Shown here: positions 1 through 11,090 of the stretch, piece after piece | How the letters are laid out: each line of letters opens with the position of its first letter | Numbering within the stretch: position 1 is the stretch's first letter | NCBI GenBank assembly: GCA_940671915.1 | Contig: CALNVZ010003425.1 | Location: 41,269,518 to 41,333,517, forward strand | Length of the DNA stretch: 64,000 nucleotides | Reading direction: 5' to 3' | From: Paracentrotus lividus | Lineage: Eukaryota; Echinodermata; Echinoidea; Camarodonta; Echinidae | Made by a program: the position numbers and the translations under genes | Notes under the pieces: generated by a model | Told to the model about the DNA's origin: nothing | The model's input: the letters and a program-made list of their open reading frames with translations, nothing else | Database searches by the model: none

Positions 1-240
1 GGTTTTTTGGCACAAATACCATATGTATGGTATTGCTGTATGTTTTTTTGGAACAAATACCATATGTATGGTATTGCTGTATGTTTCTTTTGCACAAATA
101 CCATATGTATGGTATTGCTGTATGGTTTTTTGGCACAAATACAATATGTATGGTATTGCTGTATGTTTTTTTTTTTTAACACATATACCATATGTATGGT
201 ATTGCTGTATGTTTTTTTGGCACAAATACCACATGTAGAA
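1..240. repeat. Hairpin minisatellite, ~41-45 bp period
   Basis: Six tandem units, with starts of the core near 16, 57, 98, 140, 185 and 226. Each unit carries the inverted repeat ATACCATA-TG-TATGGTAT (8-bp stem, 2-nt centre), followed by TGCTGTATG, a T run and GGCACAAAT. The array runs off the left edge of the window. It shares the words TATGGTAT, GCTGTATGG and GGCACAAA/GTGCCAAA with the array at 1960-2720, so the two are probably diverged parts of one satellite family. Open frames across it are translation of the repeat, not genes. Confidence 0.9.
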
Positions 241-1430
241 AGTTCCATGAACCGTTAAATTTGCTTACACTCAAACGTCACGTGGAGCGACGAAATGCAC
301 TTTTTTATTATTATTTTTTATTATTATTATTACTTTTTTTTTACATAGTTAAATCGTTAAATCACTGTATTGTTATTTGTTTGTGAGCGCGAAGCGCGAG
401 CTAACAATTTTGCTCTATAATAACATTAATCATTGTATTCACGAGCTGATAATCACTACTCTTAAAGAAAATACAATTACGAAGAGCGAGTGAAAATCTC
501 ATAAATCAACGTTTTACAATGTATATATATATATATATATGTTTGTAATCCCTTTCTGAATATGGTCACTTTTTATTATGATACGGACCTGAAAACAAAG
601 AATTTAAAGAAATTTAAAAATTTATTTCCATCACATTTGGAGAAGTGGGCAAATACAAAATTTATCCAAATTATTTAGAAAATAAACAAAATGTGAAGCT
701 TTGAAAATCAAGGGACATGTCCCCTGACTTGCCGCCAAATTTGGAGAGGATTAATTATAGCACTAGATCGGAATCAATAAAGCACCCAAAGAGACATATT
801 AATAATAGGTAAATCCAAAATTCAACAATTAGAATGCCTACCCCCACACACTTATTCCAAGTTACAAATAAAGCGTTGTATATCAAATCAAAAGATAAAT
901 GAATATAGGGACCTGAAAGAAAGATATTAGTTTAATAATTATGTCTGGTGTTTTTGTTTGCAAGCGAAGCGCGAGGCGCGAAAATTTTGCTTTTCTAATG
1001 ACCTGAAACTTGGTACTATTTTACGCACACTTTGTGCCTCTTCGTTATTATGAGTACATATATTTTTACTTAAGCTTTGAAAAAATCGTAGGGGTGGACG
1101 AATCCCCCAGTAAAAAATCCGATGGCGGGGGCGGGGAGGGAACTCGATCGTACCCCGTCCACCCCGGGAGTCGCCGCAAATACCTAGCGTTTGTGGTAGT
1201 ATTGTTCCACTAGGAATTTTTTGTTAATTTTTGCCTAAGGGATAGTTTCTTACAGGAAGTTGACTATAAGTGGTGTTTGACGCAGTCGACTTGTTAGACC
1301 AAATGGGAATTAATTAGCAAATGGTAATTTGACCGAACTCGATTGAGAAACAAAGCTCCAACAGGGCATGAAACCACAGGCAATTAGTCAACAGTGGATT
1401 TTATCGGCAGTTTACTGTGAAGTTTGGTAG
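241..1430. other. No gene seen; AT-rich, with GCGAAGCGCG motifs and a TA microsatellite
   Basis: A (TA)n tract lies near 518-540. The short GC-rich word GCGCGAAGCGCGAGC occurs at about 387-402 and a relative (GCGAAGCGCGAGGCGCG) at about 963-980, both followed by an ATTTTGCT word. This suggests two copies of one degenerate dispersed repeat. A G-rich patch at 1090-1175 has no recognisable coding content. Confidence 0.6.
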
Positions 1431-1436
1431 TCATAG

Positions 1437-1457
1437 GGGGGGGGGGGGGGGGGGGGG
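1437..1457. repeat. Poly-G tract (~20 nt)
   Basis: An almost pure run of about 20 G. The length of such runs is unreliable in draft assemblies. The following 500 bp up to the minisatellite holds nothing I can identify. Confidence 0.9.
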
Positions 1458-1959
1458 TGGTATTCCTGCTGGGTAGCTCACTCGTGTGGTATATTGGTAA
1501 TTAGCTCATTTGCATACAATGTTGTATTGTACCACAAAGTCAGTAATTGTTGTGAAGACATTTACCAATTAACATTTATTGCCTGCATAATTAATATTTT
1601 TCTTTTTAGGTGGAAATATATTCCTTAAACACAAAGTAACATCAAGAGCGATAGTTTTGACATTTGCATTATTATCATCAGAATTATAAAAATAACTAAC
1701 TGTGAAACGCCAAAATATTTTGCTGAAATATGGTGGTATATATATATACCAGTGTTAGGTTTCCTTGGGTGTCTAGCGTGCAAGTCCTGTGGTAACGGGC
1801 AGTGAGTGGCGATCATCTGTAATTACGACGTGTGTTCTGGGCTGTTTCTGTGTCGGCTAAGGTAATGGTGCATAATGCCTGGTAAGTGTGTCGGTATTGA
1901 TGTGTGTGTACTAGTTTTGGGATAATTGCTATTAAGTAATATTTTGCTGTATGGTACAA

Positions 1960-2720
1960 CCTGTATGGTATTTTTTGTTTGGTACTGTTGCTAAAATACC
2001 ATAGGAAATCCTGTGGTATTTGTGCACAAAAAACCATAGGAAATCTCTATGGTATTTTGGCTGTATGTGAGCTTCTGCATGGTATATTTTGTGTGGTTAT
2101 TGCTGCCAAAAAACCACCACAGAAATCTATGGGTATTTTGGCTGTTGTTATTCTTATTCTGTATGGTATTGTGGCCAAAAAAAGACCACAGGAAATCCTA
2201 TAGGTATTTTGGCTGTATGGATGTCTTTCAGTATGTATTTTGTGTGGTATTTTGTGCCAAAAAACCATAAGAAATCCTATGGTATTTTGGCTGTATGGTA
2301 TTTGTGTGGTATTTGTGCCATAAAAACCATAGGAAATCCTATGGGTATGGCTGTATGGTACTTCTGTATTGGTATTTTGCAAAAAAACTCACAGGAAATC
2401 TCCTAATGGTATTTTGGCTTGTACTGGTACTTCTGTATGGTATTTTGTTGTGGTATTTGTGCCAAAAAACCAAATAGGAAATCCATGGTATTTGTGGCGT
2501 ATTGGTATTTTGTGTTGGTATTTGTGCCAAAAAACCATAGGAAATCCTATGGTATTTGGCTGTATGGTACTGCTGTTATTTGGTATTTTTAGTTGTGGTT
2601 TGGCCAAAAAACCATAGGAAATCCTATGGTATTTTGTGGCTAGTATGATACTGCGTGTATGGTATTTTTTTGTGTGGTATTTGTGCTAAGTAAATAACAT
2701 AGAGAAAATCCTTTGTGAAG
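1960..2720. repeat. Hairpin minisatellite, ~60-85 bp period, palindrome CCATAGGA-AA-TCCTATGG
   Basis: About ten degenerate units, with the GGAAATC core near 2006, 2037, 2122, 2190, 2270, 2328, 2393, 2475, 2538 and 2612. The best units carry ACCATAGGA-AA-TCCTATGGT, a 9-bp stem with a 2-nt centre, followed by ATTTTGGCTGTATGGTA and then GTGGTATTTGTGCCAAAAA. It shares the TATGGTAT, GCTGTATGG and GGCACAAAT words (in direct or reverse orientation) with the array at 1-240. Confidence 0.88.
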
Positions 2721-2990
2721 GTTAGTGGTTTGTATGGTACCGTTGTGTGGTTACCACAGCGATATTTTTGTAAGGGGTGGATAATCAATATTTCGGTGTT
2801 CCATTACTTTTGAAGATTGCAAATACAGAATTTCCGCGAAATCTTTTGCAATAATTGGAGGTTTTGAAAAAACACCATCCCATATCTGACACACGAACGC
2901 CAACGATATTGACAATCACGTGATCAACGGGATCTCATTCCAACCCGACGAGACATGTAGTCTCGATCGGAGACTTACGTAGTAAAAATT
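2721..2990. other. No gene seen
   Basis: Ordinary AT-rich sequence between the minisatellite and a dispersed repeat. No open frame, terminal repeat or tandem structure was noticed. Confidence 0.5.
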
Positions 2991-3451
2991 AAGGTTAAGA
3001 TGTTTTTTATTTATTTCTTGTTTAGCATAAAGGTTGAATACCATTAATTTCCGAATTTTTTACCAATCTATACCTTTTCTGTTTTCAACCCCCCCCCCCC
3101 CTAGACAAGAGCCCCAAGCCTTTCCCCGAAATCAGGATTATAACTAAAATACTCAGCAGTATAAACAGTACACCTCAGACGCGTTTCCTGGGGGAGGGGG
3201 GAGGTTGGCTTGATCAGCCGGGTAACCAAAAAGGGGTCCCAAATTGAGAAGAAAAAATAAATAAATACAAAATGAGCATCATGGGGGTTGACAAAACTTT
3301 TTTTTTGGAAAGAAAATTTTCGTGAAGGGTTTGGAGAATTTTCAAAATATAGGCAGGGTCTCGAAAAGTAAAAGCAGGGGAAAAGATATTCAAGAAATTA
3401 AAGCCGGAGCAAAATCATGTCGCTATAGCGGCAAAATAAAGAAATAAATAA

Positions 3452-3532
<81 letters not shown>

Positions 3533-3930
3533 TAATAATAATAATAATATTCCATCTTCTTGACGGACAGTGTATGATCAGCTATTGAATTTCCCGCGGT
3601 CTGCATCTGGTGAAGATTTTTATAAGGAGGTCACGTGATGCTCTCTTCAGTAAAACGTATTAGCCCATGCGCAAACATAATAAAGTCTCTATTGTCCCAA
3701 GACAATTAGCCCCACAGAATGTATTCAATTGGGCAATCTTGGATTCGCGCCGGCGATGCCCATACGACGTCGGTTGACATTCGTGTGTCCTTCGGGTAAA
3801 CTTCATATTACCTTCGCGTGTGATTGATAGCGCCATCGTGTAACCCTCTAAACTTTGCCCGAACTCTAAAAATGACCCCTTCGCATAACCATCGCACCTA
3901 AACATCGGGACAGTGTGACGCCAGCTTAAA
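2990..3930 (-). mobile_element. Dispersed repeat, inverted relative to the copy at 58766-59640
   Basis: Read in reverse complement, this block matches 58766-59640 almost throughout. The shared landmarks are an end reading GCTGGCGTCACACTGTCCCG, a CGATGGTTAT word, a middle with TTTACTTTTCGGGACCCTG, and a poly-C/CTAGACAAGAG end. The terminal sequence resembles the GC-rich ends of short DNA transposons, and a related end occurs at 61890-61915. No coding region is present, so it is non-autonomous. The two copies differ by a long ATA microsatellite present only here. Confidence 0.75.
3451..3549. repeat. (ATA)n microsatellite
   Basis: Around 30 trinucleotide units with few interruptions, inside the dispersed repeat. 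The inverted sister copy near 59165-59210 has only a short AT-rich remnant, so the array expanded after the copies separated. Confidence 0.95.
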
Positions 3931-4137
3931 GGCGTTCGATATAGCGCTTACAATTACATTGTGATATTGGACTCGTAGTGAAATGAATAGTATTGTAATT
4001 TCTATATATAAGCTTCAATGGAAATTGATTAAGTTGAATATATTTTGAGAGAGGTTGGTGTTAGGCCAAGGGTTTTCCAGAATTTTGGGCCCTGTCGGGT
4101 CCAAGCTGTTTTTTTACCCCGGGCAGGGGCTGGGTTA
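3931..4137. other. No gene seen
   Basis: AT-rich spacer between the dispersed repeat and the 371-bp tandem duplication. A G/C-rich word near 4110-4135 is the only compositional feature. Confidence 0.4.
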
Positions 4138-4877
4138 GGGAAATAGATCCGATAATGCTTTATCGGATGGGGACGGGGCAAAATGGTTTTGAGTATAATA
4201 ATTCTAATTTTATACTCATGCCTACCTTCATAAATGTGAAGAGTTTCAATGTTATCCAATCTGTCTTACGTACGAAAAATTCGTGCTAGTAGAGCTCCAG
4301 TTCGTTAAAAAAAAAATAATAAAATAAAAATAAATAGGAATGGACTTGTTTGTACTGGGTGTACAGGGCTAAAAGGCTTGTTGTTATGCCTTGCAAAATA
4401 TTTCAGGATTGAGTGACGGGAGTCAACCGTGTCTTGTTGATTAAATTGTCTCGATTTGCCATATTCGTCGGCCTCATGCCAGAAGGGCCTTAGCATTTTT
4501 AAAGCCCAGGGAAATAGATCCGATAATGCTTTATCGGATGGGGACGGGGCAAAATGGTTTTGAGTATAATAATTCTAATTTTATACTCATGCCTACCTTC
4601 ATAAATGTGAAGAGTTTCAATGTTATCCAATCTGTCTTACGTACGAAAAATTCGTGCTAGTAGAGCTCCAGTTCGTTAAAAAAAAAATAATAAAATAAAA
4701 ATAAATAGGAATGGACTTGTTTGTACTGGGTGTACAAGGCTAAAAGGCTTGTTGTTATGCCTTGATAAATATTTCAGGATTGAGTGACGGGAGTCAACCG
4801 TGTCTTGTTGATTAAATTGTCTCGATTTGCCATGTTCGTCGGCCTCATGCCAGAATGGCCTTAGCATTTTTAAAGCC
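4138..4877. repeat. 371-bp direct tandem duplication
   Basis: GGGAAATAGATCC starts at 4138 and again at 4509. The two copies are almost identical over ~365 bp, including an A8-9 run, GTACTGGGTGTACA and CGTCGGCCTCATGCCAGAA. Each unit contains the small inverted repeat CCGATAA-TGCT-TTATCGG. Near 4905-4930 a fragment of the unit (GGCATGAGGCCGACGA) recurs in inverted orientation. The very high identity means either a recent duplication or an assembly duplication like those at 20-41 kb. Confidence 0.9.
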
Positions 4878-5285
4878 CAATGTACACATTCTAAAAACGG
4901 TACGGCCCTTTTGGCATGAGGCCGACGATATGAGACAATTATGAGCAATAACAATATGAGCATTATGGCAATAGAGACGATAGATAATCGGTACATGTAA
5001 TAATACTGATGTATGTGATCCTTTGATGGATATGATTTTATAAATTGAATACAGTGTGGTCAAATTAATTTGGCAAAGTTACACACTGATTTATATATTA
5101 ATGTCGTGCACAAAGTGTGATAGGGGAATTTCCAAAAGTGGTTGGTTTACCGTCGTTTTAGATGGACCGTGTAATATGTACATGTACGCTGAAAATAATG
5201 CGTGGTTTCAGAGTGATCAAGCTTGGAATAATGGCATGGTCGTGTTTAAGTCTATTGATCACTTGTCATCTGATAATTTTTGACC
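4878..5285. other. No gene recognised
   Basis: A 75-codon open frame (5056-5283, plus strand) is present. It has no recognisable motif, no splice context and no codon signature that I would trust, so I do not call it a gene. Confidence 0.4.
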
Positions 5286-5625
5286 CCACTCGATTTTTAC
5301 AGGCAAGGGTGCCATATATATAGTTGAAGTTGTTCGCATGTCAATTCATAGCCTGACTCGATTTCAGAGGCGGGCAGGCTGGTGACATGGTTTTATGTCT
5401 CACTCGATTTCATAGGCGGGGGGATGGTATAATTTTAACGTAAATTATTATCCTGTTGGGCAATAACACATACATGAAATGAAATGGAATGATATACGTT
5501 TAGGCCTTACTCGATTGCATAGGCGGGGAGGCTGTTATCTGTTTACGATAAAGTTGAATGATATACGTTTAGGCCTTACTCGATTGCATAGGCGGGGAGG
5601 CTGATATCTGTTCATGATATTATAT
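5286..5625. repeat. Degenerate repeat with ACTCGATT...AGGCGGGG core
   Basis: The word CACTCGATTT/TACTCGATTG followed by CATAGGCGGGGAGGCTG appears at about 5288, 5352, 5402, 5508 and 5578. The last two units form a clean ~68-bp tandem pair that includes GAATGATATACGTTTAGGCC. The block ends at the left terminus of the transposon at 5629. Confidence 0.7.
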
Positions 5626-5628
5626 ATA

Positions 5629-6621
5629 CAGTGGTGGCCAAAATTTTTAGAACACCAAGCATATTTGAATGATTTTAATAATTTTCATTCGGTTGACCAT
5701 TTAAATACCTATAAATAGGTTGGAATGTCTCCGAATATCATCATTATGCTTGAAAAACTAAATAACAAAGCCATGCGTTGGGAACTCGCCCCAAGTCGCC
5801 CCTTTTATGTTACACCACCTATTGACAAATTTAAAAATCTTGCCCCTTTCAGGCTCAAAGTGTCATAACGTTAAACATTTTAAGCCTCTCCTTACAAATG
5901 TATATATATTCTGAAAGGAAATTTCCTGAGGATGTCAAAAATGGCATTCATAACAACACAGGGTGAAGTAGTTACATCTTAAGTGGGGATTTTAAATTAT
6001 TTTTGAAGGGCCCCAAATTTTTAATTCAGTGCCCCTATTTAAGTCCGTTGTTCCAATGACCCTTAAAATTTCAACATATTTGAATTGCTCACGAAATTTC
6101 CTTTAAAAAAATAAACATTTACAAGGAGTGTCTTCATTAAATCAAATAATAATCTTAACCTTCAATTGACATGGTTATTTTGGTCATGTAACCACAAAGG
6201 GTGGGGGCGAATCCACCCTCGCCATTTTACCAAATTTGCTGAAACTTAGAATGTATTTGAGGTATATTAGAATAGATAAGCCTGCTAAGTTTCATATTTC
6301 TACCTCAAATACTTTGTTAGCAATCGGCATATGTAATTGGCATTTTACTTTTTTGCATTTTGACAACATGTTTAATACACAAGTCTATGGGGAAACGAAA
6401 AGCGCATAGCGCAACTATTTTTAATGCTGCGCATTACCAGATGGTCGAAACTAAATAAATTTGGTTATCAACATATACGAAAGACCCTATGCTAAACAGT
6501 CATGAATGCTCATGACACACAAAAGATATTTTTAATCTGATTTCGGAAAATGAACTAGGGCATTGATAATCCCATAGACTTTGTGTAGGTTCAGGTGTTC
6601 TAATAATTTTGGCCACCACTG
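5629..6621. mobile_element. Non-autonomous Tc1/mariner-type element (~993 bp)
   Basis: The left end reads CAGTGGTGGCCAAAAT and the right end is its inverse, ATTTTGGCCACCACTG, with about 28 bp of near-perfect terminal inverted repeat (inner part TTAGAACACC). TA flanks both sides (5627-5628 and 6622-6623), the expected Tc1/mariner target duplication. The interior is AT-rich with no transposase. Left-end fragments of the same family lie at 21324 and 24152. The family assignment rests on the TA duplication and terminal sequence only. Confidence 0.85.
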
Positions 6622-7290
6622 TAAAAGTGATATTTAGTTCTGACACCTCAAATGATAATTGGCAATTAAAGGGATGCAGTAACATTGAATGATATTCAAA
6701 TCACAATTTCTTGATTTAGCTCATTTTGTCAACATAATTATAAACTTATAGGTCAGTCTGGTATCTCTTCAAAATTACAAGTTAATTGCTTGCTTTACTT
6801 TCGAGATATCAATGATTTCATACTCAAATTTAGTAAACCATCTCGTGGTGGAAAACAAATTGCCATGTGCTTTTCAAGACACCCCACTTCCTGTCGTGTT
6901 CCCCCCGACCCTAGCGGGCTGGAGGGTTTGCTGCAAAGGGGTTGAAAATTCACTCGCGTTTGGCTGTTACACTGTTTTGTGGTAGTAAATGACTTCCATT
7001 TGATCTGAAATTTTCAGTAGTTTGTTTTTACTATTAGAGCAATATAATTTTATTCATCTTGATCTAATTGCTCTTGTTTTTGAAAGTTACTGTTTCCCTT
7101 TAAGCGTCCATCACAAAGTTTCAATAAAGCCACGACATAACCGCAAATACTGTTTTTGTTATTTTGTCAGCCTGGAATAAAGTTGTGTTAACCGTCTTTG
7201 CAATGCAAGACTCTATTTTTTTGTTGGCAACAACAGAAATAAATATATTTTCTTTGGGTGCTGCTTTTATTGTCTTCCATTATTATGTAT
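6622..7290. other. No gene seen
   Basis: AT-rich sequence with a C-rich patch near 6898-6930. An open frame at 7164-7382 runs into the left arm of the next inverted-repeat element and is not convincing. Confidence 0.4.
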
Positions 7291-8983
7291 TAGGGGAGAC
7301 CGGGTATGGACGTTACAAAATTCACATTTTTGGCCAGATAATTCTAATGAAAGTACTCACACACTCCATTTGTGGTCTGTAATTAGCCTATTATGTTGGC
7401 TAAGACCTGAGGTACATAAAACTTGAAAACATGTAAACACTAATTAACTACAGCTTAATTAATGAAGACATTTTTTTGTAACAATCTACCCCGTATACGG
7501 GGTAAGTTGTTACACCACACGGGGTAAATTGTTACTATATAAACATACGGGATAATTTGTTACAATGTGTAAATCTCTTATACCATACTTTTGTTTCAAC
7601 TTTCCAGTTTCTTGGTATCGTTAACAGTAGATCAAGTAGAGCTCTAGAGTAGACGAAAGTAATAATAGAAATATCAAAATATTAACACCTGAAAATTAAA
7701 ACAAAATTACTTTACATGTGTAATGTAATTGGGGTAGGTTGTTACATCGACATGGAGTAGGTTGTTGCAACAACCTACCCCATTGGTGATTTTACACATA
7801 AAATCAACTGTAGTAAAGCCATTAGGCAGAATTACAGGGCATGGCTCAGGGGTATATTAGTGACATACATGTGCTGTATTCACAATACCAGACTATCATC
7901 ATGTGCCTTCAGTTGTAAAATCTATTACAAATTTTATTCTTTTTCAAAAATTCACTTGGAACTGTAAGGGAGACCGGGTATGGAAGTTACACGGGTCAGT
8001 TGTTACAGTTCTCAGTGTGCTAAGATGGAACAAGAGAGGATGTGCTAACTGGCATCTATATTACAGACTACACATAGCTGTGATGAACTGCCGGTCGTGA
8101 GGTTTCTCGTTTTTTTATTAAAAGTAATCAACAAAAACCATTTTTTACAGTTCAAAATAAATTTTTGACAAAAATTGAAATTTGTAATAGCTCTCACACT
8201 GAAGAGCCATGATGATAGTCTGGTATTTGTAAATATAGTACATGTGTGTCACTAATTACCCCCTAGCCATGCCCTGTAATTCTGCTCTAATGACTGTGCT
8301 ACAGTTGATTTCTATGTGTAAAATCACCCATGGGTAGGTTGTTACAACAACTTACCCATGTTGTGTAACAACTTACCCCAATTACATTACATATGTAAAA
8401 TTACATTTTGTCTCAATTTTCAGGTGTTAATATTTTATTTTTCTATTATTATTTTTTGTCTATTCTAGAGCTCTACTTGATCTACTTTTAACGATGTCAA
8501 GAAACTGGAAAGTTGAAATTAAAGTATGGTATAAGAGATTTACACATTGTCAACTTACCCCGTATGTTTACATATTGTACAATTGACCCCGTATGGATGT
8601 AACAACCTACCCCGTATATGGGGTAGGTTGTTACAAAAAATGTCTTCACTATTAAGCTGTAGTTAATTAGTGTTTACAGTTTTCAAGTTTTATATGCCTC
8701 AGGTTTTAGCCAACATAATACGCTAACTACTGACCCAATATGGAGTGCGTGAGTTCTTTCATTAGAATTATCTGGCCCAAAATGTGAATTTTGTAACGTC
8801 CATACCCGGTCTCCCCCTAAAAAATGGTTTTGTTGATTTTACTTTTTAATAACACGGAGAAACCTCACGACCGGCAGTTCATCACAGCTATGTGTAGGCT
8901 GTATATAGATGCCAGTTAGCACGAACTCTCTTGTTCCAACTGTAACAACTGACCCGTGTAACTTCCATACCCGGTCTCCCCTA
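7291..8983. mobile_element. Compound inverted-repeat element with A-B-A'-B' order
   Basis: The terminal word GGGGAGACCGGGTATGGA appears pointing right at 7292 and (one G shorter) 7966, and pointing left at about 8818 and 8982. Segment A (7291-7964) reappears inverted as A' (about 8190-8818). Segment B (7965-8165) reappears inverted as B' (8819-8983). The arms are rich in GTTGTTAC and CCCCGTAT words, including the palindrome CCCCGTATACGGGG near 7489. TA is present at both outer edges. No coding region is seen. The simplest reading is two overlapping palindromic MITEs of one family. The element at 11091-11984 shares the GGGGAGACCGGG end. Confidence 0.85.
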
Positions 8984-9640
8984 CTTATTGGCCATTATTT
9001 ATTGGACATACGTGTAACTTAGACCTGTAAATATTTTCCGGATAAATATGAACATACATTATTGTTTTATCCACTGATAAGGCCCCTCCTACCAAGCTGT
9101 GTTCCTGTGTCTCCTCCTTTTTTTTCAGCAACGATCGGGTCTGGTTATCAACTACTCCCAGAATTGAAAAGGAACAAGTCTCTTCTTTCAGAACATACCA
9201 AAATGGTCCAAAATACTCTGGCCATGAAAGAAATATAACAAAAGTTGTAAAATTTTGAAATGCACTAAATTCAGCTATAATGTTGCAATACTTATGGCGA
9301 GTGAGGGTAGTATGAGTAGTATGAGGGTAGAAAAATAATGGTCTGTACAGTCTTTCTAGCTATTTACGACCCCTTTATGATATGTCCCCACTAACTATTG
9401 TTAGAAATAGAGAGAGAGGGAGAGAGAGAGAAAAAAATGTTTATCGTCTTGTTGGACGTTGGGCCAGTCGCCCTGCTATTATTATTTTGCATTGTTTTTT
9501 GTTTTCCCAACAAGCAATTCCCCCAAAAAGTAGCATCAATGTTTTACTTTCTACATGACTTGTATTACTTTTTTTAATGTCTTTGGCCTGTACCGAGGGC
9601 ATACCTATTTGGTAGATTTAGGATTTTGAGATTTTGTTTG
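8984..9640. other. No gene recognised; small GA microsatellite
   Basis: Unique-looking sequence with a short (GA)n/AGAGAGAGGG tract at about 9410-9430. On the minus strand this lies downstream of the candidate terminal exon (stop codon at 9728-9730), so part of it could be 3' untranslated sequence. I saw no convincing polyadenylation context. Confidence 0.4.
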
Positions 9641-9727
9641 CTTTAGATTTGGGAGGTTCCTTGTGTGTAACTTTGGGCTTCTTTTGAAGGGGTTTGTAGG
9701 TTGCCTTCGGGCTTTCTGGGACTTTTG

Positions 9728-9935
9728 TTAGATAGCTTTTGGTTTAGGGGTAGTTTTACCATGTTTACGCTTCCTTGGTACTTTTTTAGGTTTGATGCCT
9801 TCCTGTTTGGATGTCGAGGGTCCTGGTTGGTCTGTCTTTTGTCGTTTCGGAGCTGAACCTTGAGGATCTGTGGCCGGTCGCTTGGAAGCAGTTCCATCAG
9901 GAATGTCATTTTGCAAAGCAGGCGGTGTCGGGGCG
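9728..9935 (-). CDS. Candidate terminal coding exon of a basic, nuclear-type protein
   Basis: On the minus strand, a strong pyrimidine tract (C/T-rich, about 9938-9965) ends in CTACTGAAG at 9936, giving a 3' splice site. The exon begins with one base that completes a codon, then 68 codons and a TAA stop. The product is low-complexity and very basic. It has a bipartite cluster (KRPATDPQGSAPKRQK) that resembles the nucleoplasmin-type nuclear localisation signal, followed by KPKKVPRKRKHGK. It opens with APTPPALQNDIPDG. The exon would join in phase to the 34-nt block at 10152-10185. It lies in one of the few stretches not covered by repeats. It could be the end of a nucleoplasmin/p62-like or other chromatin protein. 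Function is not proven, and expression data are needed to call it a gene. Confidence 0.42.
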
Positions 9936-10151
9936 CTTCAGTAGAAAAGAAAAAAAAAGAAGAAAACCTTGGTGGTAAAAAGAATTGCATGAATGTAATA
10001 CAACTTTAAGCTTTGACATACATTGCTGGTGCATTTTTTTCCTTTTCCCCCTTTTCAACGCTTTCAGTAGTCTTAAAATAGAATTTTTGTTACATATTTT
10101 ATATTGACATATATATCTAATTGAAGAAGAGGTTTGCATTGTGATTCTGAC

Positions 10152-10185
10152 CTGGACACAGTCCACCATATTCGGCTCATGAAAA
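10152..10185 (-). CDS. Candidate 34-nt internal micro-exon
   Basis: On the minus strand the block follows TCTCTCTCCCTATCAACAG and is followed by GTCAGAAT, so both splice sites are good (CAG|GTCAGA donor). With two leading bases the frame reads FMSRIWWTVS and leaves two bases. Those join the single leading base of the exon ending at 9935 without breaking frame, and the two leading bases fit the one base left by the acidic exon at 35650-35790. In the next frame it reads FHEPNMVDCVQ, which looks more protein-like, but joining the downstream exon in that frame meets a stop after nine codons. Which frame is used cannot be decided from sequence alone. Confidence 0.3.
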
Positions 10186-10877
10186 CTGTTGATAGGGAGA
10201 GAGAGCATATGAAAACGTGAACAATCAAAAAGGACAGTGTTATTTTATACCAAACACGCACAGTTCCACTACAGTGCACTAACGACCAGAAAGAATCTTA
10301 CGGGAAATGTGTGTACTGGGTATAGACTCTCTCTACGTCTGACCGTCGATATCGCGATAACAATGCCCTGAATAAAGACCGTGTAAAAGGAGAGTGCAAG
10401 CTGTGCAGTCAGGATCGAAGTATTTTATCATGATATTTTTTTTTATGATATCAAAAACGCGGGGGAAAATATTGACCAATCACAAAGAAGTTAAAATCAT
10501 TGGAAAGAGAAATTAATATATTTACTTCACTCAGCGTAACTAGGAAATCGATGCGCTGCTGAATTTTACAGAAAGCTTTTAGTGACTGCTGTTTGACCAA
10601 AATATCATTTTCACACAGAAAAACGACCCAAAAATGACTAAAATGGGAGATTTTAAAGCTCAAAACGCGAGGGTTAGGGGTAAAAAAATATTCTTCCCAA
10701 GGTTTTATCTTGTTTTATATACATTAACCCTCATAAAACCTGTGTAACTAAGTAAATGATCTTCTCGATTTTTTTTTATTCCAGTATATTCAACAAAACT
10801 CCCGTTTTTCGGGCATTCCTTCCATTGACAATCGGTGCGTGAAAATGGTTTTTCTAGAAAGAAGCCCCAACGTTTTC

Positions 10878-10917
<40 letters not shown>

Positions 10918-11090
10918 TGGGGGGAGTAATTTGAAAAGAATTAGAGGAGAGATGATAATTGTTCTCATTTTCTCTCTCAACCCCAATCAACCGTACATAG
11001 AGAATGTGTCATCAGTCCTGTATTCTGTTCTGTTTGTAAAATGCGGATAGAAAACAATTTATTTCAAACATCGCCATGCATGTTAAAATG
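10186..11090. other. No gene seen; GA microsatellite at about 10880-10912
   Basis: Intron-like sequence if the minus-strand gene model is right. It contains a (GA)n tract of about 16 units. The open frames over that tract are RERERE/SLSLSL translations of the microsatellite. Confidence 0.5.

Noticed and set aside
4138..4877. 371-bp pair as a satellite
   Set aside because: Only two copies exist, nearly identical. A recent or artefactual duplication is more likely.
9643..9990. 115-codon frame overlapping the candidate terminal exon
   Set aside because: It runs through the pyrimidine tract before the splice site. The alternative frame starting after the acceptor gives the more plausible basic nuclear-type peptide.
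10835..11050. RERERERE-type frame
   Set aside because: Translation of a GA microsatellite.
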